The notes: a model not told the origin generated them from the letters alone. A stretch of DNA of 64,000 bases from Paenibacillus methanolicus (GCF_008124765.1 NZ_VNHS01000001.1:868001-932000); one strand, 5' to 3'; shown: positions 25,338 through 33,738, counted from the stretch's first letter. A program made the numbers and translations.

Positions 25338-25711
25338 GAACCGCACACCCCTTTGAATAGAAATTGCTCTTCCTGTATGTCGTACCCCGTCGCGGTCGCG
25401 ATCGTGCTTAACCACGATTGAGGCGTCTCGATAAATACTTCGTCCAGCTTGCCGCAGCTTATGCACAGCACATGCTGGTGATTCTCCATTCTCGCGTCGT
25501 AGCGGCTGGCGTCGCCTTCCAGCTTCAGCTCGCGAATCAATCCTTCTTCCGTTAAATAACGGAGCGAATTGTACACCGTCGCATAAGCGAAATTGGCGCC
25601 TCTTACCTTTAGACGATCCATGATGTCGGAGGCCGTCGGATGGTCAGAGGAGTCCATAACGATATGATAAATCGTCCGCCTTGGCGTTGTCAGCTGACCT
25701 TTCCGGCTCAT
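25307..25711 (-). CDS. Fur-family repressor, PerR-like
   Basis: 134-aa metalloregulator. Winged helix at about 20-65 (TASDIMDRL, ANFAYATVYNSL). Structural zinc pairs CISC (83-86) and CGSC (123-126) are present, and candidate regulatory metal ligands His24, Asp72, His78, His80 and Asp111 match the PerR set (His-Asp-His-His-Asp) in order, suggesting peroxide sensing; Fur or Zur remain possible. ATG at 25711 follows GGAGG. Its own promoter is overlapped by a palindrome, which suggests autoregulation. Co-transcribed with an orphan winged-helix regulator. Confidence 0.88.
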   Translation of the reverse strand: MSRKGQLTTPRRTIYHIVMDSSDHPTASDIMDRLKVRGANFAYATVYNSLRYLTEEGLIRELKLEGDASRYDARMENHQHVLCISCGKLDEVFIETPQSWLSTIATATGYDIQEEQFLFKGVCGSCREQRTTVQ

Positions 25712-25731
25712 TCGGCGTTAACCTCCACGTT

Positions 25732-25774
25732 TAAACTTATTTTAAAGTTTATTCCCTCTTCCTTCCGGTGTCAA
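25732..25774 (-). promoter_or_regulatory. Promoter and palindromic operator of the Fur-family gene
   Basis: On the minus strand TTGACA (25769-25774), 17 bases, TAAACT (25746-25751). The -10 lies inside the 20-bp inverted repeat TAAACTT-N6-AAGTTTA (25732-25751). The stretch at 25732-25744 (TAAACTTATTTTA) matches the trxB operator at 12 of 13 positions. Confidence 0.7.
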
Positions 25775-25886
25775 TGGATTCTCCACACTTTGGCGTAATA
25801 AAACTTCACATCACGATGACAAAACCATCACGCTGCCACATATACTGGTAGAAAAACTAGGTCAGTCAGAGCGGAGGCGTCCATCG

Positions 25887-26837
25887 ATGACTAGCAAAAC
25901 ACGTAAAGTCGCGATTATCGGCGTCGGATTAGTCGGAGCGAGCTGCGCGTATTCGCTCGTGAATCAATCGATATGCGAAGAGATCGTCTTAATCGGCAGA
26001 ACGCCCGAGCGGGCAAAGGCGCATGCGCTGGATTTGTCGCATTGCATGGATTTCACGCATGCCCGAACCAAGGTGCGCGCGGGAGATGTCGACGATTGCG
26101 GCGATGCCGACGTCGTCGTGCTATGCGCGGGAGCGAATCCCATTCCCGGCGGGACCCGGCTCGACCTGCTGGACAGCTCGCATAAAATCTACCAGACGTT
26201 GATCCCTTCTATTATGAAAGCCGGCTTCAACGGCATCTTCGTAGCCGCGGCGAATCCGGTCGATCTTGTTACCTACATGGTATGGAAGCTTTCCGGCCTG
26301 CCGCGCGGCCGCGTCATCGGCACCGGCACCTCGATCGATTCCTCCCGGTTGAAGACGCTGCTGTCCGAATATGTGCCGGTCGACCCAAGAAGCGTAAGCG
26401 GCTATGTGCTCGGCGAGCATGGCGAATCTCAGTTCCCCGCCTGGTCGCACGTGACGATCGGCGGCAAACCGATTCTCGACATCCTAGCTCAGCATCCGCA
26501 GCGGTTCGGCCATCTGAAGTTGGACGATATCGCGGAGAAAACGCGCAATGCCGGCTGGGAGATTCTGCAAGGGAAAGGCTCAACCCACTATGGCATCGCG
26601 AACGCGATCGCCGCGATCGTACGTTCCATCTTGAACGACGACTACAAGGTCATGGCAGTCTCGGCCATCCTCGACGGCGAATACGAACAAAGCGACGTAT
26701 GTCTCGGCGTTCCCGCCATCTTGACCCGTCAAGGCGTCAAGGAGCTGGTCGAGCTGAATTTAACGTCGAAGGAACGGCAGTTGCTCGCCTACTCGAGTTC
26801 CGTCATTCGAACGGCAGCGGCGCCGCTTGGCTTATAA
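25887..26837 (+). CDS. L-lactate dehydrogenase-like 2-hydroxyacid dehydrogenase
   Basis: 316-aa NAD-dependent LDH/MDH-family enzyme. Seen: GVGLVG (12-17), [10 protein letters not shown] (about 121-130), [12 protein letters not shown] with the substrate Arg near 154, and catalytic GEHGES (His178). The specificity loop normally read as NQKPGETR is here NPIPGGTR (84-91): the lactate-type Gln is Pro85, while the catalytic Arg91 is kept. This argues for an LDH paralogue with a changed 2-oxoacid substrate rather than housekeeping Ldh. ATG at 25887 after a GGAGGC site. Monocistronic. Confidence 0.85.
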   Translation: MTSKTRKVAIIGVGLVGASCAYSLVNQSICEEIVLIGRTPERAKAHALDLSHCMDFTHARTKVRAGDVDDCGDADVVVLCAGANPIPGGTRLDLLDSSHKIYQTLIPSIMKAGFNGIFVAAANPVDLVTYMVWKLSGLPRGRVIGTGTSIDSSRLKTLLSEYVPVDPRSVSGYVLGEHGESQFPAWSHVTIGGKPILDILAQHPQRFGHLKLDDIAEKTRNAGWEILQGKGSTHYGIANAIAAIVRSILNDDYKVMAVSAILDGEYEQSDVCLGVPAILTRQGVKELVELNLTSKERQLLAYSSSVIRTAAAPLGL

Positions 26838-26907
26838 GGAACGAAAACCGGCTTCAAATCCCCTCCGTGCGCGGGTCCCAAAACGGCTATTCCGCGAATA
26901 GAAACAG

Positions 26908-26931
26908 CCCGGTCGCGATTCGCGCCGGGCC
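26908..26931. terminator. Terminator between ldh-like and nitroreductase genes
   Basis: GCCCGG (26908-26913) pairs with CCGGGC (26926-26931) with an inner CGCG-ATT-CGCG stem; a TTTCTATT tail follows on the minus strand. Confidence 0.7.
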
Positions 26932-26945
26932 GTTCGGTCATTCTT

Positions 26946-27620
26946 CTATTCCACCCACTGGACGACTTCGCTTGCCGGCCGCCTTGTCTTCGGCCGCTTC
27001 GGATCCGCGGCGCGATAACCGAACGCGACCATGACGGCGATGTCGAGCTTGCCGTCTTCGAATAGCCCCTCTTGCTCCAGTATCGCGTGAACGCGGTCGT
27101 AATTAAAGCCCTCGATCGGACACGAATCGATGCCGAGCAGCGCCGCGGACGACATCATATTGGCCAGCGCGATATAGCATTGCTTGCATGACCAGTCGAA
27201 GAGCGCCCGTTCGCTGTCCAGCAGATGGAAGTCATCCTCCTGGAATGCCTTGTACGTCTCGGGCACTTTGGCCAAAATAGACTCCGGCATCGCCTTCACC
27301 GTCCGGCAGATGTAATCCACGTAGTCGGAATCGTAACGCACGTCCCGTCTGGCTAGAATCGCGACGTAGTGGCTGGCCGTCGGCAGCTGCTTCTGCGCGC
27401 CCCACGACGCTTCGCGCAGCTTCTCCCGCAGCGCTTCGTTCTGAATGACGACGAATTTCCATGGTTCGTATCCGACGGAGCTCGGAGATAACCGACCCGC
27501 CTCTAGTATGACCTCGAAGTCCTCCGGCTGTATGCGGCGTTCAGGGTCGAACGCTTTCGTCGCATGACGGAAGTAGAAGGATGACATCAAATGCTCGCGA
27601 ATGGCGGATGGATCGTTCAT
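26946..27620 (-). CDS. NAD(P)H-dependent nitroreductase-family protein
   Basis: FMN-binding oxidoreductase of 224 aa. Seen: N-terminal FRHATKAFDP (FMN-phosphate contact), RLSPSSVGYEPWKFVV (about 49-64), the central helix with CYIALANMMSSAALLGIDSCPIEGF region, and C-terminal AVMVAFGYRA. This is the NfsB/YdgI/YfkO-type pattern. ATG at 27620 follows AAGGAGGCG; the frame extends upstream without a start signal. Natural substrate (quinone, nitroaromatic or flavin) unknown. Confidence 0.87.
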   Translation of the reverse strand: MNDPSAIREHLMSSFYFRHATKAFDPERRIQPEDFEVILEAGRLSPSSVGYEPWKFVVIQNEALREKLREASWGAQKQLPTASHYVAILARRDVRYDSDYVDYICRTVKAMPESILAKVPETYKAFQEDDFHLLDSERALFDWSCKQCYIALANMMSSAALLGIDSCPIEGFNYDRVHAILEQEGLFEDGKLDIAVMVAFGYRAADPKRPKTRRPASEVVQWVE

Positions 27621-27725
27621 GAATAACGCCTCCTTATCGATCAAGAACCTACCATTACCCATCGTAAAATAAAACGAAAAGGAGGGCAAGTTGAGGGGCA
27701 TGGCGTCCTATCCCGCCCGATACGC

Positions 27726-27755
27726 AAAAACCGCGCTTCCTTCAAGGAAGCGCGG
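27726..27755 (-). terminator. Terminator of the Rieske oxidoreductase gene
   Basis: CCGCGCTTCC (27731-27740) pairs with GGAAGCGCGG (27746-27755); read leftward it is followed by TTTTTGC. Confidence 0.88.
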
Positions 27756-27762
27756 ACTTTTC

Positions 27763-29322
27763 TTAGGATTTCATAATGCGTCGCAGCGGCTCGGAAGCCG
27801 GGCCTTCCAGCACTTCGCCGTCGTAAGCGAATCGCGAACCGTGGCACGGGCAATCCCAGCTTCGTTCTCCTTCGTTCCACTCCGTTTCGCAGCCCATATG
27901 GGTGCACGTCGTATCGACGAGGTATAGCTTGCCTTTGTCGTCCCGATAGGCTCCCGCCCGCTTGCCGGCGATCGTGACGACGCCGCCTTCGTCATTCCCG
28001 ATCTCATCGGGCGATTGACGGACGAGTTCGACTTTCCCGGCGACCAAATGCTTGAATACGTCCGCATTCTGCACGACCGCGTTCTTGATATCGGGCACGG
28101 CATGGAAGCGCTGCGGACTGAACAGTTCCGCGTAAGCGTTATCCCGCTCCAGAACGGCGTCCGCGAGAATCGCCGCCGCATTCACGCCGTTGCTCATGCC
28201 CCACTTCGCGAACCCGGTCGCCAACAGGATGCGAGGCCGATCCTCGGTAAGTTTCCCGACGTATGGAATATCGTCGAGCGTTACCAGATCCTGGGCCGAC
28301 CAGCGGTACGGAATCTCCTCGACTTGAAATTGGCTAAGCGCGAATTGACGCAGCGATTCGTAATAATCGATCGTGCACACGCCTTGTCCGGTCTTGTGGC
28401 CTTCGCCGCCGATCAGCAGCAGCTTGCCGCCGTCCGCGCTATCGGCCGTTCGAATCGAGCGTTTTGGTTCGTCGGCGCTCAAATACATGCCGCCCGGATA
28501 GGACGCGTTCGTTCGCACGCCAAGCACATAAGAGCGCTCCGCATGGAGCCGGGCGAAATAAAGCCCGTGCTTATCATAGAACGGAAAATGCGAGCAAATG
28601 AGCACATGCTCGGCCATGACGCGCAAACCGCGCTCCGTTATTAAGGTCGGACGCGGCCCTTCCTCTTCGATCTTTAAAACGGTGGTCTGTTCGAATATCA
28701 GCCCGCCCGCTTCCAGAATAGACGGCACGAGCGCGGACACGAATTGAAGCGGATGAAACTGGGCTTGTCCTTTCATCACGACCGCGCCATGATTCGGGAT
28801 GTTTAGCGGCATGCTGTCCGTGTAGCCACCCGGCATCCCGAGCTTCGCGTAAGCTTCCGCTTCCTTCTCCAGCTTGTTGCGCGTATCGACCGACTGGGCG
28901 TACACGTACGCGTCTTGTTCGGAATAGCCGCATTCGATGTTATGCTCGCGAATTAACGCCTTCACGTAGGCGATCGCTTCGTTATTGGCTTCATAGTACT
29001 GCTTGGCGCTCGTTTCGCCATGATTGCGAATGAGCTTGTCGTAGATCAAATCGTGCTGCGCGGTCAACTTCGCCGTCGTATGCGCCGTCGTACCCCCAAG
29101 AAGCATATCCGCTTCGAGCAGGGCAACTTTGACCCCTGCCTTGGACAATCGGTACGCGCTTAGAATACCGGTAATGCCGCCTCCCACGATCGCGACGTCT
29201 ACCGTCATATTGTTGCCGAGCACCGGCTGCGCCGGCGACATGGACGTCTCCTTCCAGAACGATTTCGGGAAATTCGGCAGCTCCCTCGTTTGCTTCGCGC
29301 CCAACGTATCCGTCTTTTCCAT
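27763..29322 (-). CDS. FAD-dependent oxidoreductase with C-terminal Rieske domain
   Basis: 519 aa. The N-terminal DAO-type flavoprotein domain (about 40-400) has VAIVGGGITG (43-52) and an Ala/Thr-rich TTAHTTAKLT segment. The C-terminal Rieske [2Fe-2S] domain (about 425-519) has CTHMGC and CPCHGSRF cluster-binding boxes. This architecture is that of YhfW-type proteins of Bacillales, whose substrate I do not know. ATG at 29322; monocistronic with a strong terminator. Fusion of an oxidase-like flavodomain to an electron-transfer cluster suggests internal electron transfer. Confidence 0.92.
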   Translation of the reverse strand: MEKTDTLGAKQTRELPNFPKSFWKETSMSPAQPVLGNNMTVDVAIVGGGITGILSAYRLSKAGVKVALLEADMLLGGTTAHTTAKLTAQHDLIYDKLIRNHGETSAKQYYEANNEAIAYVKALIREHNIECGYSEQDAYVYAQSVDTRNKLEKEAEAYAKLGMPGGYTDSMPLNIPNHGAVVMKGQAQFHPLQFVSALVPSILEAGGLIFEQTTVLKIEEEGPRPTLITERGLRVMAEHVLICSHFPFYDKHGLYFARLHAERSYVLGVRTNASYPGGMYLSADEPKRSIRTADSADGGKLLLIGGEGHKTGQGVCTIDYYESLRQFALSQFQVEEIPYRWSAQDLVTLDDIPYVGKLTEDRPRILLATGFAKWGMSNGVNAAAILADAVLERDNAYAELFSPQRFHAVPDIKNAVVQNADVFKHLVAGKVELVRQSPDEIGNDEGGVVTIAGKRAGAYRDDKGKLYLVDTTCTHMGCETEWNEGERSWDCPCHGSRFAYDGEVLEGPASEPLRRIMKS

Positions 29323-29367
29323 CGGTTATCGCCTCCAGATGTATCGCTCTCTACGCTATTACCCCGA

Positions 29368-30105
29368 TTAATCGTTGCAGCAACTTTCTTCCAGATGGCC
29401 CGAACGTTTTATTTTCGTCTGCAAATACTTCTCGTTGTATTCCGAGACGTCGCCCCAGAGCGGGACCCGGTCATCCACCGCCATGCCTGCCTCGCGCAGC
29501 GCTTCGATCTTGCGGGGATTATTCGTAATGAGTTTGACCGGCTTGCCGCGCAAATGCTGCAGTACATGAATCGCATCGTCGTAGCTGCGGGCATCATCCA
29601 CGAAACCAAGGTTCAAATTCGCTTCGACCGTATCGAACCCGTTCTCCTGGAGGACATACGCCATCGCTTTGCTGAACAAGCCGATGCCCCTGCCCTCGTG
29701 ATTGGCCAAGTAAAATAGGGCGCCTGCCCCGTGTTTGGCGATCATGTCGAGCGCCTGATGCAGCTGATACCCGCAATCGCACCGCTTGCTGCCGAAGATA
29801 TCGCCCGTATGACAAATGCTGTGCATGCGAATTAGCGCCTCGTCCGCCTGAGCGAAATCGCCGTACACCAGCACGCTGGACTGCTGCATTTCCGCCAAAT
29901 TCGCCGAAGACAGCTTCTTAATGATCGTCTCCGGTCCGCCGGACGTGTCCTCGCATACGAGCCAACAATACCACTTGAATTGAAGCGTCTCGCCCTCGAG
30001 GTTGATCGGCAGATTAATCGGTCCCACCAAGTAGATCGCGTTGCCACCCTTGGGCAGCAGCTTAATTTTATCTGCTAAAAGGTGTTGCACCCGTGTCGTC
30101 GTCAT
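29368..30105 (-). CDS. GTP cyclohydrolase II (RibA-like, stand-alone)
   Basis: Opens GTP to 2,5-diamino-6-ribosylamino-pyrimidinone phosphate, the first step to flavins; 245 aa. Zinc site HSICHTGDIFGSKRCDCGYQ (Cys98, Cys109, Cys111), NHEGRGIGL substrate loop (about 134-142) and TNNPRKIEAL. The DHBP-synthase domain of bifunctional RibBA is absent, and no other rib gene is adjacent. No FMN riboswitch is visible upstream. The extra C-terminal Ser-Cys-Cys-Asn-Asp end is unusual. A secondary or stress-linked flavin role is possible but unproven. Confidence 0.9.
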   Translation of the reverse strand: MTTTRVQHLLADKIKLLPKGGNAIYLVGPINLPINLEGETLQFKWYCWLVCEDTSGGPETIIKKLSSANLAEMQQSSVLVYGDFAQADEALIRMHSICHTGDIFGSKRCDCGYQLHQALDMIAKHGAGALFYLANHEGRGIGLFSKAMAYVLQENGFDTVEANLNLGFVDDARSYDDAIHVLQHLRGKPVKLITNNPRKIEALREAGMAVDDRVPLWGDVSEYNEKYLQTKIKRSGHLEESCCND

Positions 30106-30250
30106 CGCAGTCCGCGCAGCCTCCTACGTATCCATTTCCCGTTTATTATGCCAATCTTCCCCTGAAATATGAGCGGATGACGGCCCTCGGCGGTTGTACC
30201 TAGCCAATATGCCCTCGCGCGCATATGCTGTCCCGAGGAGGCGATGAACC

Positions 30251-30586
30251 ATGGCGAACCGGATTATCGTCGATCTATCGGATCGGATGCTGTACCTGCT
30301 GAAGGACGATAAAGTCATCCGCGGCTTCCCCGTCGGGATCGGGCGCATGTTGACGGAGACGCCGACGGGGGAATTCACCATCGTGAACAAACAGGAAGAT
30401 CCCGGCGGACCGTTCGGCGTGCTGTGGATGGGGTTGTCCAAGCCGCATTACGGCATTCACGGGACGAATGATCCCGCTTCGATCGGCCAAATGGTATCCA
30501 AGGGCTGCGTGCGCATGTATAACGACGACGTGCTCGCGTTGTCGAAGTTGGCGCCTGTCGGAACGAGGGTCACGATTCGGAGATAA
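30251..30586 (+). CDS. L,D-transpeptidase (YkuD family), minimal
   Basis: 111 aa, just the catalytic YkuD domain: RIIVDLSDRMLYL at the start, TPTGEF (38-43), HGTNDPASIGQ (His70) and the active site SKGCVRMYNDD (Cys86, Arg88). No signal peptide, membrane helix or LysM domain is present, so export is unexplained; short forms like this are common in spore-formers. ATG at 30251 follows GAGGAGGCG. It diverges from the GTP cyclohydrolase gene. Role in peptidoglycan 3-3 cross-linking, perhaps during sporulation, is family-based. Confidence 0.88.
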   Translation: MANRIIVDLSDRMLYLLKDDKVIRGFPVGIGRMLTETPTGEFTIVNKQEDPGGPFGVLWMGLSKPHYGIHGTNDPASIGQMVSKGCVRMYNDDVLALSKLAPVGTRVTIRR

Positions 30587-30619
30587 CGCGGCAAAGGCTG
30601 CAAGCTTAGAAGCAGAAGT

Positions 30620-32077
30620 TCACGCACGAACTTGGGTTTGAATTAGACGGGCTAACTGCACGATTCCGTCCGAGAGCTCTTGGTGCGAGGCATACGCATA
30701 TGACAACCGGAGGAAGGCCCCCATCGTACGGTCGTAGATGCTGCCGGGATTAAGCAGGATGCCTTGCCGCAGCGCGTCTTGAAACAAGCGAGTCGCCGAA
30801 ATCCCGTCATTCAATCGCAGCCACACATAGAAGCCTCCGCTTGGCTTGCGCCATTCCGCCAATCCGGTCAAATGCTGCTCCAACAGCCCCAGCATATGAG
30901 CCCGTCGCTCTCGCAGAGCGGCTCTCAGTTCCGCCATGTGATCGTCATAGTGGCTGCTCGTTAACCATTCCGCCGCAATCGCCTGCGAGAACGAGCTCGA
31001 GCCGTAATCGGTTTGCATTTTAATATCCGCCAACCGATCGATAACGGTCTTCGGTCCCGTAATCCAACCGATGCGAAGACCCGGGCTCACGGATTTGGAG
31101 AAGCTGCCGATATAGAGCACGTTCCCCGCCGCATCTCGAGCCTTGAGCGGCAGCGGCGGCGGCTCGTCCAACCACAAATCGCGATAGACGTCATCTTCGA
31201 TGATCGGGAGCCTCTCCCGTTCGCTAAGCGCGATCAACTCGTCGCGTCTGCCTTCCGACATGACGATACCCGTCGGGTTATGAAAGGATGGTATCGTGTA
31301 CATAATCGAATCGCGGGAGGTCTGCCTGCGATGAGCAAGATCCTGTACGATGACCCCCTCCTCATCCATTCCAAGCCCATTTAACTGCACGCCGGCAGTC
31401 TGGAACAAGTGAAGCGAGTTCAAATACGACGGTGCTTCCACGATAACCGACGAACCGGGTTCCAACAGGCCGATCGAAATTAATTGAAGCGCCTGAAGCG
31501 CGCCGGAGACGACGAGAATGGACGAAGACGGAGCTTCGACGCCCAGTCCCGCCATTCGATTGGACAGCGCCTCGCGCAACCACATGCTGCCCTTCGCTTC
31601 CTCGTAACCCAGCGTCATTGCGCGCGTCGACAGTTTGGCGAGGACATCCTGCATGCGTTGAACGGGAAGCAACTCAGGCGATAATTCCCCGGTCCCCAGA
31701 CGAATGATGCCCGGTTGGAATTCCGCATGGTTGATGATCTGCACGATCTGGGAGTTCGGTTGCTGCGTTCCGGCCTCGATATAGTCGTGCCAGTTCAACA
31801 TCGGCTTGGCTGCCAAAGAGTCCCATACCGTGCTGACGACCCGCGTCCCGCCGCCCGCGTTGCCTTCCAGCAGTCCTTGCGCGATCAGCTCGTCCACAGC
31901 GGTTACGATCGTGCTGCGATTAACGCGAAACATGTCCGCGAGCTGACGTTGGGCGGGAATACGCATGCCCGGCGCCCACTCTCCGGTCGTCATTTTCTGT
32001 TTGAGATAGTGTTCGATCTGACGATGCAGCGGCTCTTGTGAAGCGCGGTCCGGCTGCCATTCCATAGGATTCATCAT
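30620..32077 (-). CDS. MocR-type GntR regulator with aminotransferase domain
   Basis: 485 aa. N-terminal GntR winged helix (about 10-75; MRIPAQRQLADMFRVNRSTI) linked to a fold-type I aminotransferase-like domain (about 115-480) with NPTG, the PLP-lysine motif SFSKSVSPGLRIGW and FLRLSYA. Two adjacent ATGs (32077, 32074) follow a GGGGG stretch. It diverges from a LysE-family exporter gene, and two direct repeats lie between them, the arrangement known for MocR regulators that control a divergent neighbour. The effector is probably PLP or an amino acid. Confidence 0.92.
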   Translation of the reverse strand: MMNPMEWQPDRASQEPLHRQIEHYLKQKMTTGEWAPGMRIPAQRQLADMFRVNRSTIVTAVDELIAQGLLEGNAGGGTRVVSTVWDSLAAKPMLNWHDYIEAGTQQPNSQIVQIINHAEFQPGIIRLGTGELSPELLPVQRMQDVLAKLSTRAMTLGYEEAKGSMWLREALSNRMAGLGVEAPSSSILVVSGALQALQLISIGLLEPGSSVIVEAPSYLNSLHLFQTAGVQLNGLGMDEEGVIVQDLAHRRQTSRDSIMYTIPSFHNPTGIVMSEGRRDELIALSERERLPIIEDDVYRDLWLDEPPPLPLKARDAAGNVLYIGSFSKSVSPGLRIGWITGPKTVIDRLADIKMQTDYGSSSFSQAIAAEWLTSSHYDDHMAELRAALRERRAHMLGLLEQHLTGLAEWRKPSGGFYVWLRLNDGISATRLFQDALRQGILLNPGSIYDRTMGAFLRLSYAYASHQELSDGIVQLARLIQTQVRA

Positions 32078-32107
32078 GACTAAACCCCCAAAGGACGATT
32101 TTGCCTT

Positions 32108-32177
32108 ATTATACGATTTGGTTGGTTCGGATGCCATCCATTTGGTTGGAGACAGGAAGACCCGGTTCCCTTACAAT
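32108..32177. promoter_or_regulatory. MocR/LysE divergent control region with direct repeats
   Basis: Two copies of ATTTGGTTGG (32116-32125 and 32140-32149), 24 bp apart. Rightward promoter: GAGACA (32149-32154), 17 bases, TACAAT (32172-32177) for lysE. Leftward -10 TATAAT at 32108-32113 for the mocR gene. The second repeat abuts the lysE -35, fitting activation; both repeats cover the upstream part of the mocR promoter. Confidence 0.6.
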
Positions 32178-32206
32178 GAACATCATCTACATAAGGGGGC
32201 CTCTCC

Positions 32207-32818
32207 GTGCAAACCGTCATCTTCCATGCGCTTGTCCTTTCATTCAGCCTTATCCTTCCGCTTGGCGTTCAAAATGTGTTTATTTTCAATCAAGGCGCCG
32301 TTAGTCCGCAATATCGCCGCGTGCTGCCGGTCGTCGCGACCGCCGCCTTCTGCGATATGCTGCTGATCGGTTTGGCCGTAACGGGCGTTTCGCTGATCAT
32401 CCTCGTTCATGATTGGGTCCGCATCAGCCTCCTGCTCGTCGGTGCCGTCTTCTTGACCGTGATGGGGATCTCCATGTGGAGAAGTCGCCCCCAATCAGCC
32501 GATCAGCATCGCCATCAGCTTCCCGTTCGCCGGCAAATCGTGTTTGCTTTGTCCGTCTCGCTGTTAAATCCGCATGCGATCCTAGATACGGTCGGCGTCA
32601 TCGGCACCAACTCGCTGCAGTATACGGGCATGGATAAAATCGCGTTCGCGGCCATCTGCATGCTTGTATCCGCCATATGGTTCGCTTCGCTTGCGTTCGC
32701 CGGGCGTCAGGTAGGCAAACTCGATGGTAGCGGCGCCTTCCTCGGTGTGCTCAATAAGCTTTCGGCTCTCATGATGTGGGGAATTGCGGCGTACATGGTT
32801 TACGGACTTACAAGTTAG
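32207..32818 (+). CDS. LysE/ArgO-family amino acid exporter
   Basis: Inner-membrane exporter of basic or other amino acids; 203 aa with about six membrane segments. The start region LILPLGVQNVFIFNQG (15-30) is the LysE signature, and SVSLLNPHAILDT (about 116-128) the second conserved loop with the Asn-Pro-His triad. GTG start at 32207 after GGGGG. Divergent from a MocR regulator, which suggests induction by an amino acid or PLP-related signal. Substrate unproven. Confidence 0.88.
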   Translation: MQTVIFHALVLSFSLILPLGVQNVFIFNQGAVSPQYRRVLPVVATAAFCDMLLIGLAVTGVSLIILVHDWVRISLLLVGAVFLTVMGISMWRSRPQSADQHRHQLPVRRQIVFALSVSLLNPHAILDTVGVIGTNSLQYTGMDKIAFAAICMLVSAIWFASLAFAGRQVGKLDGSGAFLGVLNKLSALMMWGIAAYMVYGLTS

Positions 32819-32851
32819 ACGGGACTCTTCATCCGGCCTCTCGCCACAATA

Positions 32852-32887
32852 AACAAACCCTCCTGATCGCGTGCAGGAGGGTTTGTT
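32852..32887. terminator. Bidirectional terminator between lysE and ytxJ
   Basis: AACAAACCCTCCTG (32852-32865) pairs perfectly with CAGGAGGGTTTGTT (32874-32887). Confidence 0.9.
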
Positions 32888-32899
32888 CTTCGTATTCAA

Positions 32900-33235
32900 T
32901 TAGTCCAGGACGGCCGCGATATGTTTCTTCGTCACCGACCAGTGCGAGCTGTTCCAAACATTCTTTTTGTCCTTGAACAGGATAATCTGCGGAGACGCAT
33001 GCGTCACCTTGAGGTCCTCGGCAATCTGATTCGAGACCGGTCTTGATTCGATTACTTTGACGAGGTAGTACTCCGTATTCGCGTTCGGGTTACTCTTCAA
33101 GTAATCCTCGTATTCCTCCAATGCGCTGGAGCTGACCGGGCAACGCGTGCTGTGCTTCAAAATCAGCTGCTGCTTGGCTTCCGATTGAGCCAGCATGTCG
33201 TTCCATTCTTCAAGCGTCGTGATTTCCTTCCACAT
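32900..33235 (-). CDS. ytxJ: Bacillithiol-linked redox protein YtxJ
   Basis: Thioredoxin-fold monothiol bacilliredoxin-like protein, 111 aa. The LKHSTRCPVSSSALEE segment (about 26-41) carries the single active-site Cys in the TRCPVSS context; the cis-proline is in ASPQIILFKD (about 80-89). ATG at 33235 is 7 bases after GGGAGGTG; a GTG three codons upstream overlaps that site. The presence of YtxJ implies bacillithiol use by the host, in line with the other thiol-redox genes in this window. Confidence 0.9.
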   Translation of the reverse strand: MWKEITTLEEWNDMLAQSEAKQQLILKHSTRCPVSSSALEEYEDYLKSNPNANTEYYLVKVIESRPVSNQIAEDLKVTHASPQIILFKDKKNVWNSSHWSVTKKHIAAVLD

Positions 33236-33342
33236 AAGACGCACCTCCCACTTACTATATGTAATACACTAAAGATTTCTTTCAGAATCAACTATACAGG
33301 AATCAAAATGCGGTGCCAAGAATCTTTTTCCTTCATCGCGCG

Positions 33343-33555
33343 CTAGAATAAGTCCTTTTTAACCGGCTTTTGCTTTTTGATTTTGTTCTGGAGCGCCGGC
33401 AAGTGGCGAATGCTCCGGTGCATCGGACCTTTGCAGATCGGGCATACCGGTTCTGCCGCCGCCAATTCTTCGCGTACCCATGCTTTGCATTCGGCATCCT
33501 TACACTTGTAAATCTTGGTCGGCACCAATTTCGGTTTATCTTGTTCTTCTGTCAC
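33343..33555 (-). CDS. Small zinc-ribbon protein, YdjO-like
   Basis: 70 aa. Two Cys pairs, CKDAEC (18-23) and CPIC (38-41), form a zinc ribbon around WVREELAAAEPV; the C-terminal RHLPALQNKIKKQKPVKK is basic. The pattern CxxxxC-W(V/M)R-CPxC resembles the cold-inducible YdjO family of Bacillales; this is recalled similarity. GTG start at 33555 follows GAGGTG. Monocistronic. Confidence 0.75.
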   Translation of the reverse strand: MTEEQDKPKLVPTKIYKCKDAECKAWVREELAAAEPVCPICKGPMHRSIRHLPALQNKIKKQKPVKKDLF

Positions 33556-33700
33556 GTCAACACACCTCGCAATGGCTTTTCAACTGTTCTATTGTAACCG
33601 CGGCCCCCTGCAAAAGATACCCCCTTATCAAAAGTGTCACCTGTCAACAAGCGCTTTTTTCGCCAGGTTTAGGTTCTCATCGTTCGCAATGCCAGTGAAA

Positions 33701-33738
33701 AAGCCTTCGACCTGCAGCAAGCTGCAAATCGAAGGCTT
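33701..33738 (-). terminator. Terminator of odhAB
   Basis: AAGCCTTCGA (33701-33710) pairs with TCGAAGGCTT (33729-33738) with inner GCAGC/GCTGC; read leftward it ends in TTTTTC. Confidence 0.88.
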
